NCBI GenBank assembly: GCA_013911135.1
Contig: JACERO010000079.1
Coordinates: 24,051-88,050 of the forward strand
Direction of reading: 5' to 3'
Length of the DNA: 64,000 nt
Source: Candidatus Nitrosopumilus sp.
GTDB lineage: Archaea > Thermoproteota > Nitrososphaeria > Nitrososphaerales > Nitrosopumilaceae
Below, piece after piece: positions 54,429-63,415 of this stretch (the first letter of the stretch is position 1; each line of letters begins with the position of its first letter). A program made the translations under genes and the position numbers. The notes under the pieces were generated by a model. The model did not search any database, was not told where the DNA came from, and saw only the letters and a program-made list of their open reading frames with translations.

Positions 54429-54674
54429 CAAAATAGACTTTTTGTATAATTTCATAACAGGAAATTAACAAAATGTTAATTTTAAGGTAAAAATTAGATT
54501 CAACCCACACACCAATCTTTCCACTCTATATTTTTTTTAATTTTTTTTTAAGAAAATCAAAATCTAACTAAAAATAATTAATTACAAACTAAACTAGAGT
54601 TACTGTTCTCTTCTATACTCTCTTAATTTAGATATGGTTATGATATTATTAATAGGAAACAAAGGTGTGTGAGT

Positions 54675-55877
54675 ATGTCTGATCCGGTAGATAGATTACT
54701 TGATGCAGTAGAATTAGGTGAATCTATAATAAAAAACAGAGATATTTTACAAACAACTTACATACCAAATACCATACAACATAGAACTTCTGAACAAGAA
54801 CAAGTTACACAATCACTATTACCAATACTAAAACAATCAAGACCATCTAATCTTTTGGTTTATGGAAAACCTGGAATAGGTAAAACATTAGTTGTAAAAA
54901 AAGTAATTTCTAAAATTCAAGAAAGAGTAGAAAAATCAAATTTTCCAATTAAACTAGTTTATTCAAACTCTAAAGAAGAGACGACCCTTTATGGATTATT
55001 AGTTAGTTTAGGCAGACAATTAAATCTAAATGAGAAAGAATTACCCACAACTGGTCTAGCAATAAGTGAGGTTTTCAAAAGACTCCTCAATAAGATTGAT
55101 GAAGGAAAACTTAACGCAATTTTTGTAATTGATGAGATTGACTATCTAGTCCAATTAATATCAAAAACAGGTAAGGACATCTTATACCAACTTACAAGAG
55201 CAAATGAGCGATTAAAACAAGGCTCCCTAACTTTGGTAGGAATTTCAAATGATCTAACGTTTAAAGAAAAACTAGACCCTAGAGTAATTAGCAGTCTTGG
55301 TGAAGAAGAGATTGTCTTTACTAACTATAATGTTGAACAAATTAAAACAATTCTTGAAGAGAGAATTAATGAAGCCTTTGTAGAGAATTCTGTTGAGGAT
55401 CCTGCCCTAAATCTATGTGCAGCACTTGTAGGAGGAGAACACGGTGATGCTCGTAGGGCAATTGATTTGATTCGTGTCGCAGGAGAGATTGCTGAAAGAC
55501 AACAATCAAACAAAGTTACAGTTGAACATGTCAGAGAAGCCTCTCTAAAAATTGAAGAAAACAAAGAGGAAACCTCTCTAAAATCATATCCCCTTCATGA
55601 AAAACTAATCATTCTTGCAATTATGAAGGCAAATGGCTCTTCAACTGGAGAGATCTACTCATCATACAAAAATCTCTGCAAGACAGTTGGCCGGGATGAG
55701 CTAACCCAAAGAAGGATTACACAAATGTTGAGTGAAATTGAATTATCTGGAATTATTACTGGAAGACTAGTCCACCAAGGAATTCACGGTAGAACAAAAA
55801 AATACAAACTTACAATCTCATCTGAAATGATAAAAAAGACCTTCAAAAACGATCTAACTTTGAAGGATATTATCTAA
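54675..55877 (+). CDS. cdc6: Orc1/Cdc6 origin-recognition AAA+ ATPase
   Basis: 400 aa. Walker A GKPGIGKTLVVKK, Walker B IFVIDEIDYLVQL, sensor GISNDLTFKEKLDPRV, arginine-rich RRAIDLIRVAGEIAERQ, then a winged-helix DNA-binding C-terminus (HEKLIILAIMKANGSSTGE…IHGRTKKYKL). Binds ORB and loads the MCM helicase. ATG 54675 is preferred over GTG 54669. Convergent with PolD DP1 (24-nt overlap). Confidence 0.95.
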   Translation: MSDPVDRLLDAVELGESIIKNRDILQTTYIPNTIQHRTSEQEQVTQSLLPILKQSRPSNLLVYGKPGIGKTLVVKKVISKIQERVEKSNFPIKLVYSNSKEETTLYGLLVSLGRQLNLNEKELPTTGLAISEVFKRLLNKIDEGKLNAIFVIDEIDYLVQLISKTGKDILYQLTRANERLKQGSLTLVGISNDLTFKEKLDPRVISSLGEEEIVFTNYNVEQIKTILEERINEAFVENSVEDPALNLCAALVGGEHGDARRAIDLIRVAGEIAERQQSNKVTVEHVREASLKIEENKEETSLKSYPLHEKLIILAIMKANGSSTGEIYSSYKNLCKTVGRDELTQRRITQMLSEIELSGIITGRLVHQGIHGRTKKYKLTISSEMIKKTFKNDLTLKDII

Positions 55878-57299
55878 CTCTAAATTATAATTTTCATAAT
55901 GAACTTGGAAAGTTTTTAGATTTACCATAAGTGCAATTCCTGGATTTGGGGTCATTCCAACACTAACCTGGAAAGGTGTTTGTTTTTGCCATGAACCAGA
56001 ATTTACCAATAAAATTCCCTTATACATATCCAATTCTGCTCTATGAACATGACCTACATGAAAGATATCTGGAATATCCTCAATTACCAAAAGATCCTCC
56101 ATCTCTGGGGCTATGGGTGTTTGACTACCATAAATTGGACTTAGGTGTCTAGCCTTGAGAAGATGTTTCATTACATTTGTTGGTTTGTCATAACTTAGAC
56201 CAGGTGTGGTCTTTACAATATCATCAATACTCTGTCCATGAAACATCATTACCTTTACCCCGTTCAATGAAACTACGGCTGGGTTTCCAACCATTACTAC
56301 ATTTTCCATTTCCCACAAACTTGAATTGTATTTTTTTGGTATGGCTGGTTGTGGGAGGGCTCTTCTTCCAGGATCATGGTTTCCAGGCATTATAATGACC
56401 TTTATATTTTTTGGAATCTTTTCAATCAAACCAACTGCCTTTTTTAGTTGCTCTTCAATGGTCTGGCAAATCAATTCTTTATCCTGATTTGGATATATTC
56501 CAACTCCATCAACTACATCACCTCCAATTAAGACAAAACGAATTTTTCTTGCAACTGGATCTGGGCTTGATAACCACAAAATAAATTTTGTAAATTCCTC
56601 CTCCATGAAGTACTTACTTCCAATATGAAGATCTGAAAGAAAGACTGCATACACTTCAGATTCTGATTTGTTGATGGCCTGATCTGGAATATCTGGCAGA
56701 ATTATATTCTTTATAATAAATCCAGAATTCTTTCCTAAACCTATCCTTACCATTACAAATTGGTCAGTTAGAAGAGTACCTACAGTCTTTTGTAATTCAT
56801 TATCAAAAACAATACCCTCAAACAAACCTGATGGGTCCTCTAGAGTCAATTTTGAGATATTTCTTTTACTAATTCTTGAAGTAACAAGACCACAGACGTA
56901 CGTATCTCCTTCTTGTTTTGTGGTTTTCAAAGATGCAATAGATTTGAGTTTTTTTGATTCTGGTCTATCTGAAATTATTCTTTTAAGCTTGTTAAAACGA
57001 CTTGAAAATAATGCATTATACCCTTTAACTCCCTCACCTGTTGTTATTTTTTTCGTAGGATCAGATAATACTTTGATTTTACTTTGTAGAGTTGGATCCT
57101 CTTTAATTCCAAGATATGTCTCTAAATCATCTTGGTTGATCTGAAATAATTTTTGTTTGGTTTTCTCTCTAACTATCTCTTTTATGATCTTCTCTAATTT
57201 TTTAACATCAAAATTTTCTAAAATTTTAAAAGCATCTGGATGAATCTGAAATCCTTTGTTTAATGCATAGTTTAATGCAAAGGTTAACTCCTTTTTCAT
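55854..57299 (-). CDS. polB: DNA polymerase D small subunit (DP1, exonuclease)
   Basis: 481 aa. After an N-terminal helical and OB-fold part (DTYVCGLVTSRISKRNISKL), the calcineurin-like nuclease reads SDLHIGSKYF, GGDVVDGVGIYP, PGNHDPGRRALPQ, FHGQSIDD and GHVHRAELD, all metal-binding motifs intact. It gives the 3'-5' proofreading of PolD. Named polB by convention for the archaeal DP1. Neighbour of cdc6, as in several other archaeal origins. Confidence 0.95.
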   Translation of the reverse strand: MKKELTFALNYALNKGFQIHPDAFKILENFDVKKLEKIIKEIVREKTKQKLFQINQDDLETYLGIKEDPTLQSKIKVLSDPTKKITTGEGVKGYNALFSSRFNKLKRIISDRPESKKLKSIASLKTTKQEGDTYVCGLVTSRISKRNISKLTLEDPSGLFEGIVFDNELQKTVGTLLTDQFVMVRIGLGKNSGFIIKNIILPDIPDQAINKSESEVYAVFLSDLHIGSKYFMEEEFTKFILWLSSPDPVARKIRFVLIGGDVVDGVGIYPNQDKELICQTIEEQLKKAVGLIEKIPKNIKVIIMPGNHDPGRRALPQPAIPKKYNSSLWEMENVVMVGNPAVVSLNGVKVMMFHGQSIDDIVKTTPGLSYDKPTNVMKHLLKARHLSPIYGSQTPIAPEMEDLLVIEDIPDIFHVGHVHRAELDMYKGILLVNSGSWQKQTPFQVSVGMTPNPGIALMVNLKTFQVHYENYNLELDNILQS

Positions 57300-57378
57300 A
57301 TCAAAAAATATTATCTGGTTTAATTAAATCTGTGCCTAACACCTAACCCTCAAATATTGTATAAAATGAGAAGGTAAT

Positions 57379-57915
57379 ATGAATAAAATTAGAATAATTA
57401 CATTTTTCATATTTTTAGGAATTTTTGCTACTGCATTTCAGATCGGCTCAATGAGTTCTGTAAGTGAAGAAGAAGCAAATGCCTTCATGGCTGAATTTGA
57501 AGAACTTGTTTTAGATATTGATGCATTTGGAATTTTCACACATAATACTACTATTGCACTACCAATGTTTATTCCTGGATTTGGAATTGCATGGGGACTT
57601 TTTTCTGCTTGGTCTACAGGATTTGCTTTTGCCGCAATTGTTTCTACTGTTCCTGAAATAGGAGAAATTCCACCACTCTCAATTCTTTTCTTATCACCAT
57701 TTGGACTGATGGAAATTGTTGCATATTCGATAGGCATCTCTAGAAGTTTCATACTAATTCAGGCAGTAATTAAAAAGATCAATCTTACTTCATTTCTCAA
57801 ACCAACAGTCATTGAAATTGGAATTGTTGTGGCGCTCCTTTTGGCAGGAGGATATCTTGAATTTTTCATGATAGAATTGGCCCAACAAGAAGGCCTTGAG
57901 ATGCCTGGATTCTAA
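57379..57915 (+). CDS. SpoIIM/DUF95-like membrane protein
   Basis: 178 aa with five hydrophobic segments (about residues 6-25, 60-90, 95-115, 120-140, 148-170). FIPGFGIAWGLFSAWSTGFAF and PFGLMEIVAYSIGISRSFIL resemble the stage II sporulation protein M family. The role in archaea is unknown. Divergent from PolD DP1. Confidence 0.75.
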   Translation: MNKIRIITFFIFLGIFATAFQIGSMSSVSEEEANAFMAEFEELVLDIDAFGIFTHNTTIALPMFIPGFGIAWGLFSAWSTGFAFAAIVSTVPEIGEIPPLSILFLSPFGLMEIVAYSIGISRSFILIQAVIKKINLTSFLKPTVIEIGIVVALLLAGGYLEFFMIELAQQEGLEMPGF

Positions 57916-57920
57916 TTTCT

Positions 57921-58975
57921 CTATTTATTTGATGCCAATCTTTTTCTTAGCAAGAAAATTCCTATAATTACTATTGCTGTAGAAATACCATATATATATG
58001 AAAACTCTTCACCTAATATCAAAGCAGCAAATCCTAAACCAAAAATCGATGTAGTAGAATAAACAAGAATTGTTTTAACTGGACCGATTAATCTTATTGC
58101 AATAAGAAAAAACATTGTAGGTAATCCTACTCCAAGAATACTAACAAGAATGATTGGAATTATTTGATCCCAGCTAATTTCTATTGGCATGTCCAATACA
58201 AAAATAACTCCTAAAGCAAGTGCTCCTCCTGAAAATGAATAAAGCTGCATTATTCTATGCGAGCTTATTTTGTTGCTTACAAACTTGTAAAGATTAACAT
58301 CAATAGCAAGAAAAAACCCAGAAACTATTATCAAGATATTACCATAAAGTAGTTCTGTTATAACATGCCTGCGTGGGACATATTATACACGATAGGTAGG
58401 ACCATTACACCAAAAATTATCATGAAAAATGGGACTAGTTTACTTTTTGTTAATCGTTCACGAAATATAATTATTGCAATCATCAATGCAAAGACTATTT
58501 CTGCATTATCGAAAAGTGAGGCATTTATTGCAGTAGAATCTTTCAAACCCACAAAATATAGGCCCATTCCTATTAATTCAGCAACACCGACCAATAATTA
58601 CGATTAAGCTTCTACGGTCAATCTTAGTTATTGAACCACCAGCACGTCGTGCAAGTGGCGTAAAGAACACTCCGTTAATAATGTAAATAATGAAAATCAA
58701 AACAATTGGATTGATTTCAGTGTTAGAATTACTTTCTACAAGTGGTTTGCTAATAACATGAGTTAAAGCATAAAGGGCTGAAGCAGTGAGTATAACAAAA
58801 ATTCCAATTGATTTTTTAGAATTTTTTTCAAGTTTTTGTAATAATAATCTCAGCCGGCACCAACGCCAAGAAGACTGTCTGTCCTCGGATTAGATTTTAT
58901 AATTTGATTGTATGTACCAATAAACTCTCTTAGATTGCTCCTTTCTATGACATCTTGAGGTTCTGGACTCGCCAT
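57921..58975 (-). pseudogene. EamA/DMT-family transporter, broken by three or more frameshifts
   Basis: From ATG 58975 (MASPEPQDVIERSNLREF) it shifts near 58855 to RLLLQKLEKNSKKSIGIFVI, near 58605 to VAELIGMGLYFVGLKDST, and near 58345 to NELLYGNILIIVSGFFLAID, ending at 57921. The pieces give ten-helix EamA layout (FDNAEIVFALMIAIIIFRER, VYSTTSIFGLGFAALILGEE). Each piece is otherwise intact. Drug/metabolite export or uptake, substrate unknown. Three indels within one gene raise the chance of assembly error rather than decay. Confidence 0.7.
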
Positions 58976-59189
58976 CACCCGTTCACATTTTCACTAATTA
59001 CTAGTATATGAATACATAATTAAATTTTTTATTAATTTCATATACTTTACTTATTGAGCAAATCTTAAGGATTTCTAAAAGAAAAACAATTTTTCCATTA
59101 AATTACTCTCTGTTGTACACAAAATTAGCCTCAAAAATGGTGTTTAGATATACTATATGTTACATCTAAAATAATTCAGTAGCAAATTA

Positions 59190-60118
59190 TAAACCAAATT
59201 AGAGGACAAATTAATCGTAAGGTAACTATAACACTAATAGCATTACTTGTTGTTTCATCAGGATATTTTATTAATGAATCATTTGCTGAAATTTCTGAGA
59301 ATCAAGCGTTTCTTTTAGAGGGTTCTGGATTTGCAGTAACTGAGGAATCAATTAAAATGTCAGAAATTGATCTTGGTTTATCTTCACAACAACAACGTGG
59401 AAGCACAATTAACTTTCTAATCGAAGATGGTTTTATTACATTAAATGATGAGGAATTTATTATCTCTGATTTAGAAGGAAAATTTTTGCGTGAAGGTCGT
59501 TACATTAGAATTAATGGAGATGTTGAGAGCTCAAGTGGATTTGATACATCAATTAGCTTCTTTGGAAGACTAGTTGAAGAAAGCAAAGATGCAGCAGTTT
59601 ATGGTTTTACTGGCAGAATTACAACTCCTGATGATACTTACAAAGTAATTTACACAATAAAATTATCTACCCTCTCAAAAATTACCACAACTACAGAGTC
59701 TGAAGCATCAAACGATCTCACATTACACATTCTTAAAGGCTCAGCTATAGTTGGGGGGTCAGAAAGTTATATTGATACAGGTGAAGCTCAAAATACAATT
59801 GATCCATCTAGATTGAGATATTTCTCACAAGATAGAATTTCAATAGAACCAGGTATTACCATTACAATAGTAAATGATGATGAAGTATCTTACAGTATTA
59901 TTAGTGGAAAAGAAAACAGTGATCGTTATGTTCCATTTACTCCTGATGGAAGAATTTCAACTGGAGATATTGCACAGGAGAATCAGTTAACATAACATTT
60001 GATGATATGGGATTTTACAGACTATGATCCAGATTATGAATGGATGAAAATTGTAGCATATGTCTTTCCAAGTTCAGATAATTTAGTTTTTGGTGACGGA
60101 CAAAACTTAGGTAACTAA
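59190..60118 (+). pseudogene. Secreted protein with C-terminal cupredoxin-like domain, frameshifted
   Basis: An N-terminal signal (VTITLIALLVVSSGYFINES, cleavage near FAEISEN) precedes the track ORF (59357-59995). No normal start codon is present upstream of 59220, so the true start may also be affected. C-terminal half: RLRYFSQDRISIEPGITITI, IVNDDEVSYSII, then shifts to GESVNITFDDMGFYRL and DYDPDYEWMKIVAYVFPSSD to 60118. This matches a blue-copper-like greek key, but no full Cys/His/Met copper set is clear. The exact start is uncertain. Confidence 0.55.
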
Positions 60119-60831
60119 TTTTCCCATTGCCATCTGTAATTCATATATGAATCCAAACTTGTCTGATTAAACACCATTACAGACAAATCAGAAAACTCTT
60201 TTCCTTCCAAATCTTTTACGGTTCCTACAAAATTAGTTTCATTTTCAGTAGTTATTGCCTCAAAAACATGTACCTTCATTTGAGCAGTATCAAAATTATG
60301 CTCTTGAAGGTAAACTGCTATCTCTGAAGGCATAAAGTGTTTGTCTGGTTGTTTTGGCCAAGGTCTTGGAACTAAAATTACACTAAAACCATCAATCAAT
60401 GCCTTTTGTAATTCTAATTTCTTATCTTCAATCGGAGTTGTAACATGCATTGTAATTATTTTAGATTTATCAAGAGGAACTTTGGCTCTTGATGCAGCAA
60501 TCTGAATTGAACTAATACCCGAAATAATTTCAACTTCACCAAAAATTTCAATTAATCTATCTACAACTTCTGATTCAGAAAAATTTACATCTCCTGTAAA
60601 TGGAATTACTAGTGTTCTATCACCAAGCTCCGGAAGAATTTTTTGATAGGACTCTTCCTGATCTTTCATAGTAATTTTATAGATCTCTTTTCCTTCAATC
60701 AGATTCTCTATTGTCTTTAGTGTGTATTTGTAACCAATCACAATATCACAATTCTGAAGAATCTCTTTTACAATCTCAGTTACATATTTTGGTGAACCTG
60801 GTCCAACACCAACAGCATAAACTTTTCCCAA
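60115..60831 (-). CDS. cbiE: Cobalt-precorrin-7 C5-methyltransferase (CbiE)
   Basis: SAM-dependent tetrapyrrole methylase of late cobalamin synthesis. 238 aa; GVGPGSPKYVTEIV at the start, PFTGDVNFSESEVVDRL and EIISGISSIQIAASRA as in CbiE. No CbiT decarboxylase fusion is present. Ends overlap the preceding gene by 4 nt. Third cobalamin gene of the window. Confidence 0.88.
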   Translation of the reverse strand: MGKVYAVGVGPGSPKYVTEIVKEILQNCDIVIGYKYTLKTIENLIEGKEIYKITMKDQEESYQKILPELGDRTLVIPFTGDVNFSESEVVDRLIEIFGEVEIISGISSIQIAASRAKVPLDKSKIITMHVTTPIEDKKLELQKALIDGFSVILVPRPWPKQPDKHFMPSEIAVYLQEHNFDTAQMKVHVFEAITTENETNFVGTVKDLEGKEFSDLSVMVFNQTSLDSYMNYRWQWEN

Positions 60832-60833
60832 TT

Positions 60834-61325
60834 TTACTTCGTAAATCTTTGTCTGTCTTTAATATATTGCACAAAAGGCTCCCAGTCTACCTTCATGAAT
60901 TTTGTAGGCTCTTTTACAGGATATTTTACCCAATCTTCTGCTATTGCATATTGAAATTTTTCTTGCTTTCCATCTTTTTCATATTCTAAGTATAATGCGC
61001 TTCCCCAAACCTTTTCTTCAAAACTAATATTGGAAATATCATCGAATGCTAACTCCATATTTTTCTCATTTTCTAAATCATCTATTAGTTCTTCTTCACC
61101 ATAACCATCATGATGAATCATTGTGTTTTTTGATTTGATAAAATTAATTACCTGTCTTTGAGTGATAGCTTTCCACCACTTCATTCTAGCTTCTGTCTTG
61201 TGTACAAACATCAAGTGTTTGTCAGTCAATACTAACATGCCCTCTTTTCCACCAATTGAAAAGAACTTTTTAGATTCTCTCCACACTGAAACTAGATGTG
61301 CCTGAATCTTTTCATCAGATTGCAT
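60834..61325 (-). CDS. PH-like domain hypothetical protein
   Basis: 163 aa, soluble. GGKEGMLVLTDKHLMFVHKT has the β-strand order of bacterial PH-like (GRAM-like) domains, then a helical and a β-rich end (GSALYLEYEKDGKQEKFQYA). No clear function. Directly upstream of cbiE on the same strand (2 nt apart), so the two are cotranscribed. Confidence 0.6.
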   Translation of the reverse strand: MQSDEKIQAHLVSVWRESKKFFSIGGKEGMLVLTDKHLMFVHKTEARMKWWKAITQRQVINFIKSKNTMIHHDGYGEEELIDDLENEKNMELAFDDISNISFEEKVWGSALYLEYEKDGKQEKFQYAIAEDWVKYPVKEPTKFMKVDWEPFVQYIKDRQRFTK

Positions 61326-61398
61326 GTCGGTTGATTTACTTGGCTTTGTTAAAAACTAATACAATTGGCTTTTAAGTATGGCACTTTGTGAAAAATAG

Positions 61399-62949
61399 TT
61401 GAATAGAATATTTTTGGTAATGACAATTTTATTAATTTTAGTTAGTGTTGGAAATCAAGCATTTGCACAATCAGTTGAGATCACTCGAACTCAAATACTT
61501 GATCCTATAGTAATTTTAGAGACTAATCTTGGAAATATCACAATAGAATTTTTCAATAATGATGCACCAAATCATGTTGAAAATTTTATCAAATTATCTG
61601 TATCTGGATTTTATGATGGAACTATCTTTCATAGAATAATTCCAGGATTTATGATTCAGGGAGGAGATCCAAATACAATCAATGGTGATCCAAGTACTTG
61701 GGGACAAGGAGGCCCAACAGAAAGAATAAACTCTGAATTTAACACAATTAAACACAATCGTGGAATTGTTTCTATGGCAAGAGCAAATGATCCAAACAGT
61801 GCCAGCTCTCAATTTTTTATTGTCCATAAAGATTCTATAGGCTATGAACAATCTCTTGATGGTAAATATTCAGTATTTGGTAGAATTGTAACTGATGAAA
61901 GTTTTGAAACACTTGATAAAATTGCAGCAGTTGAAACAGGACACAAAGATATACCAACAGACACAGAACAAGTCAAAATTATAAAGGTCACAACTATTCC
62001 TCGCTCTGAGGCGTCAAACCTTCTTGAATTACCAGATCCTGAACATACACAATCTACTGTAATTCCACCAACTGGTAATCAGAAATTTGAAAGTACTGAA
62101 CTCGAAATTACATTTAGTGCACCTGAAGGTTGGTTGTTGCAGGAACCTGATAAAATACAACAAAACTCTCCTGATGTAATTGCAGTAGGACCAAAGATCG
62201 GTGCAATAAATCCCGTAATTTCGTTAACAGTCCAACAAACCAACCAAAGAACTCTAGATGATCTTATTTCTGAAAAGGCTGAGGAATTAATTGAAGTAAT
62301 AGAATCAGAAAACTTGAAGATAATTTCACAGGAAAAGATAACCATCACTGGTTATCAGGCATATGTAACTAATGCCGAAGGATTATTTTTATCCAATAAC
62401 GAAAAAATTGATATAAAATTTAAAGAAGTTTTAATTTATGATACTGAAAAATTCTACACACTTGCATATGCTAATGGTATAGATGAATTTGATTCTCAAC
62501 TTCCAAGATTTGATGAAACAATTGATTCTTTTGAAATATTATCCAAAGACTCCTCTAAGAATGAACTCAATGATGAGGGAGGAGGATGTTTAATTGCAAC
62601 TGCAACATATGGTTCAGAACTTTCACCACAAGTACAACAACTCAGAGAACTAAGAGATAACAAACTACTGAACACAGAATCAGGGGTTTCATTTATGAAT
62701 ACATTCAATGATTTCTATTATTCATTTAGTCCATACATAGCAGATTATGAGCGTGAAAATCCAGTTTTCAAAGAGATAGTCAAGCTTGGAATTACTCCAA
62801 TGATTAGTTCTCTTTCAATTTTAAATTATGTGGATATGGATTCAGAAACTGAAGTGCTAGGATATGGAATATCTTTAATCATACTTAATCTGGGAATGTA
62901 TGTTGGAATTCCAGCTAGTGTGATTATTGGAATTAGAAAATATATCTAA
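61399..62949 (+). CDS. Secreted cyclophilin with CFI-box C-terminal domain
   Basis: 516 aa. Signal peptide (residues 4-22, cleavage after FAQ). Cyclophilin domain 35-200: FHRIIPGFMIQGGDP and SMARANDPNSASSQFFI. A PsbP-like or DUF region 220-370 (ITFSAPEGWLLQEPDK…). Then GGGCLIATATYGSELSP, the CFI-box motif, and a final hydrophobic helix (SLIILNLGMYVGIPASVIIG). The helix probably anchors it outside the membrane. TTG start 61399. Likely folds or displays surface proteins. Confidence 0.85.
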   Translation: MNRIFLVMTILLILVSVGNQAFAQSVEITRTQILDPIVILETNLGNITIEFFNNDAPNHVENFIKLSVSGFYDGTIFHRIIPGFMIQGGDPNTINGDPSTWGQGGPTERINSEFNTIKHNRGIVSMARANDPNSASSQFFIVHKDSIGYEQSLDGKYSVFGRIVTDESFETLDKIAAVETGHKDIPTDTEQVKIIKVTTIPRSEASNLLELPDPEHTQSTVIPPTGNQKFESTELEITFSAPEGWLLQEPDKIQQNSPDVIAVGPKIGAINPVISLTVQQTNQRTLDDLISEKAEELIEVIESENLKIISQEKITITGYQAYVTNAEGLFLSNNEKIDIKFKEVLIYDTEKFYTLAYANGIDEFDSQLPRFDETIDSFEILSKDSSKNELNDEGGGCLIATATYGSELSPQVQQLRELRDNKLLNTESGVSFMNTFNDFYYSFSPYIADYERENPVFKEIVKLGITPMISSLSILNYVDMDSETEVLGYGISLIILNLGMYVGIPASVIIGIRKYI

Positions 62950-63009
62950 CATGTATTATTACACAAATCTCTAGAATACTATAAATCTCTGAATTTAGAA
63001 CAAATTATA

Positions 63010-63189
63010 ATGAAAGTAACTTGGGATGAAAACATTTGTATTCATTCAGCCAAATGCGTCAAAAATCTTCCCTCAGTATTTACAAAACAAGATGGAAAAT
63101 TTGTTATCATACAAGATGGAGCACCTGAAGACCAAATTAGAAAAGTTGTAAAGGAATGTCCATCTGCTGCTCTTAAGATTGAAGAATAA
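63010..63189 (+). CDS. Small divergent 4Fe-4S (mono-cluster) ferredoxin-like protein
   Basis: 59 aa, too short for the track. MKVTWDENICIHSAKCVKNL and ECPSAALKIEE at the end; the pattern CxxxxxC…CP is that of the divergent 4Fe-4S mono-cluster family (Fer4_19-like). Only three cysteines are visible; the fourth ligand may be His or missing. Cytosolic electron carrier or sensor. Confidence 0.65.
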   Translation: MKVTWDENICIHSAKCVKNLPSVFTKQDGKFVIIQDGAPEDQIRKVVKECPSAALKIEE

Positions 63190-63241
63190 TGATTAAAAAG
63201 GAAAATTAAGAAGTTGAAATCATATACAATTATAATTCAAT

Positions 63242-63415
63242 ATGAAATTTATTAATTTTTCTTTAGGTTTTGAATTAAATGAACTTAAAAGATTTGAAAG
63301 TTTGGAACAGGAAGAACGAAAGATCGTTTTTTATTCAGAAAATAAGAATTCAATGTTCATCTTTGAATCTTTAATTAACAGTAGATGGGAAAGTACATCA
63401 AATTACACATTCTAG
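63242..63415 (+). CDS. Short hypothetical protein, possibly truncated
   Basis: 57 aa from ATG 63242: MKFINFSLGFELNELKRFES then EQEERKIVFYSENKNSMFIF. It ends within 20 nt of the transposase end, so it could be the front of a gene cut by the insertion. No family recognised. Confidence 0.35.
   Translation: MKFINFSLGFELNELKRFESLEQEERKIVFYSENKNSMFIFESLINSRWESTSNYTF

Larger units (their letters stand above)
54185..54668. other. Candidate replication origin (intergenic)
   Basis: 484 nt without a gene, directly upstream of orc1/cdc6. It holds two same-direction ORB-like repeats, one short inverted match, a doubled TGTTTGTTAAC and A/T-rich tracts (54529-54600) that could unwind. In archaea, replication origins are usually beside an orc1/cdc6 gene and carry ORB elements. 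Not proven by sequence alone. Confidence 0.7.
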
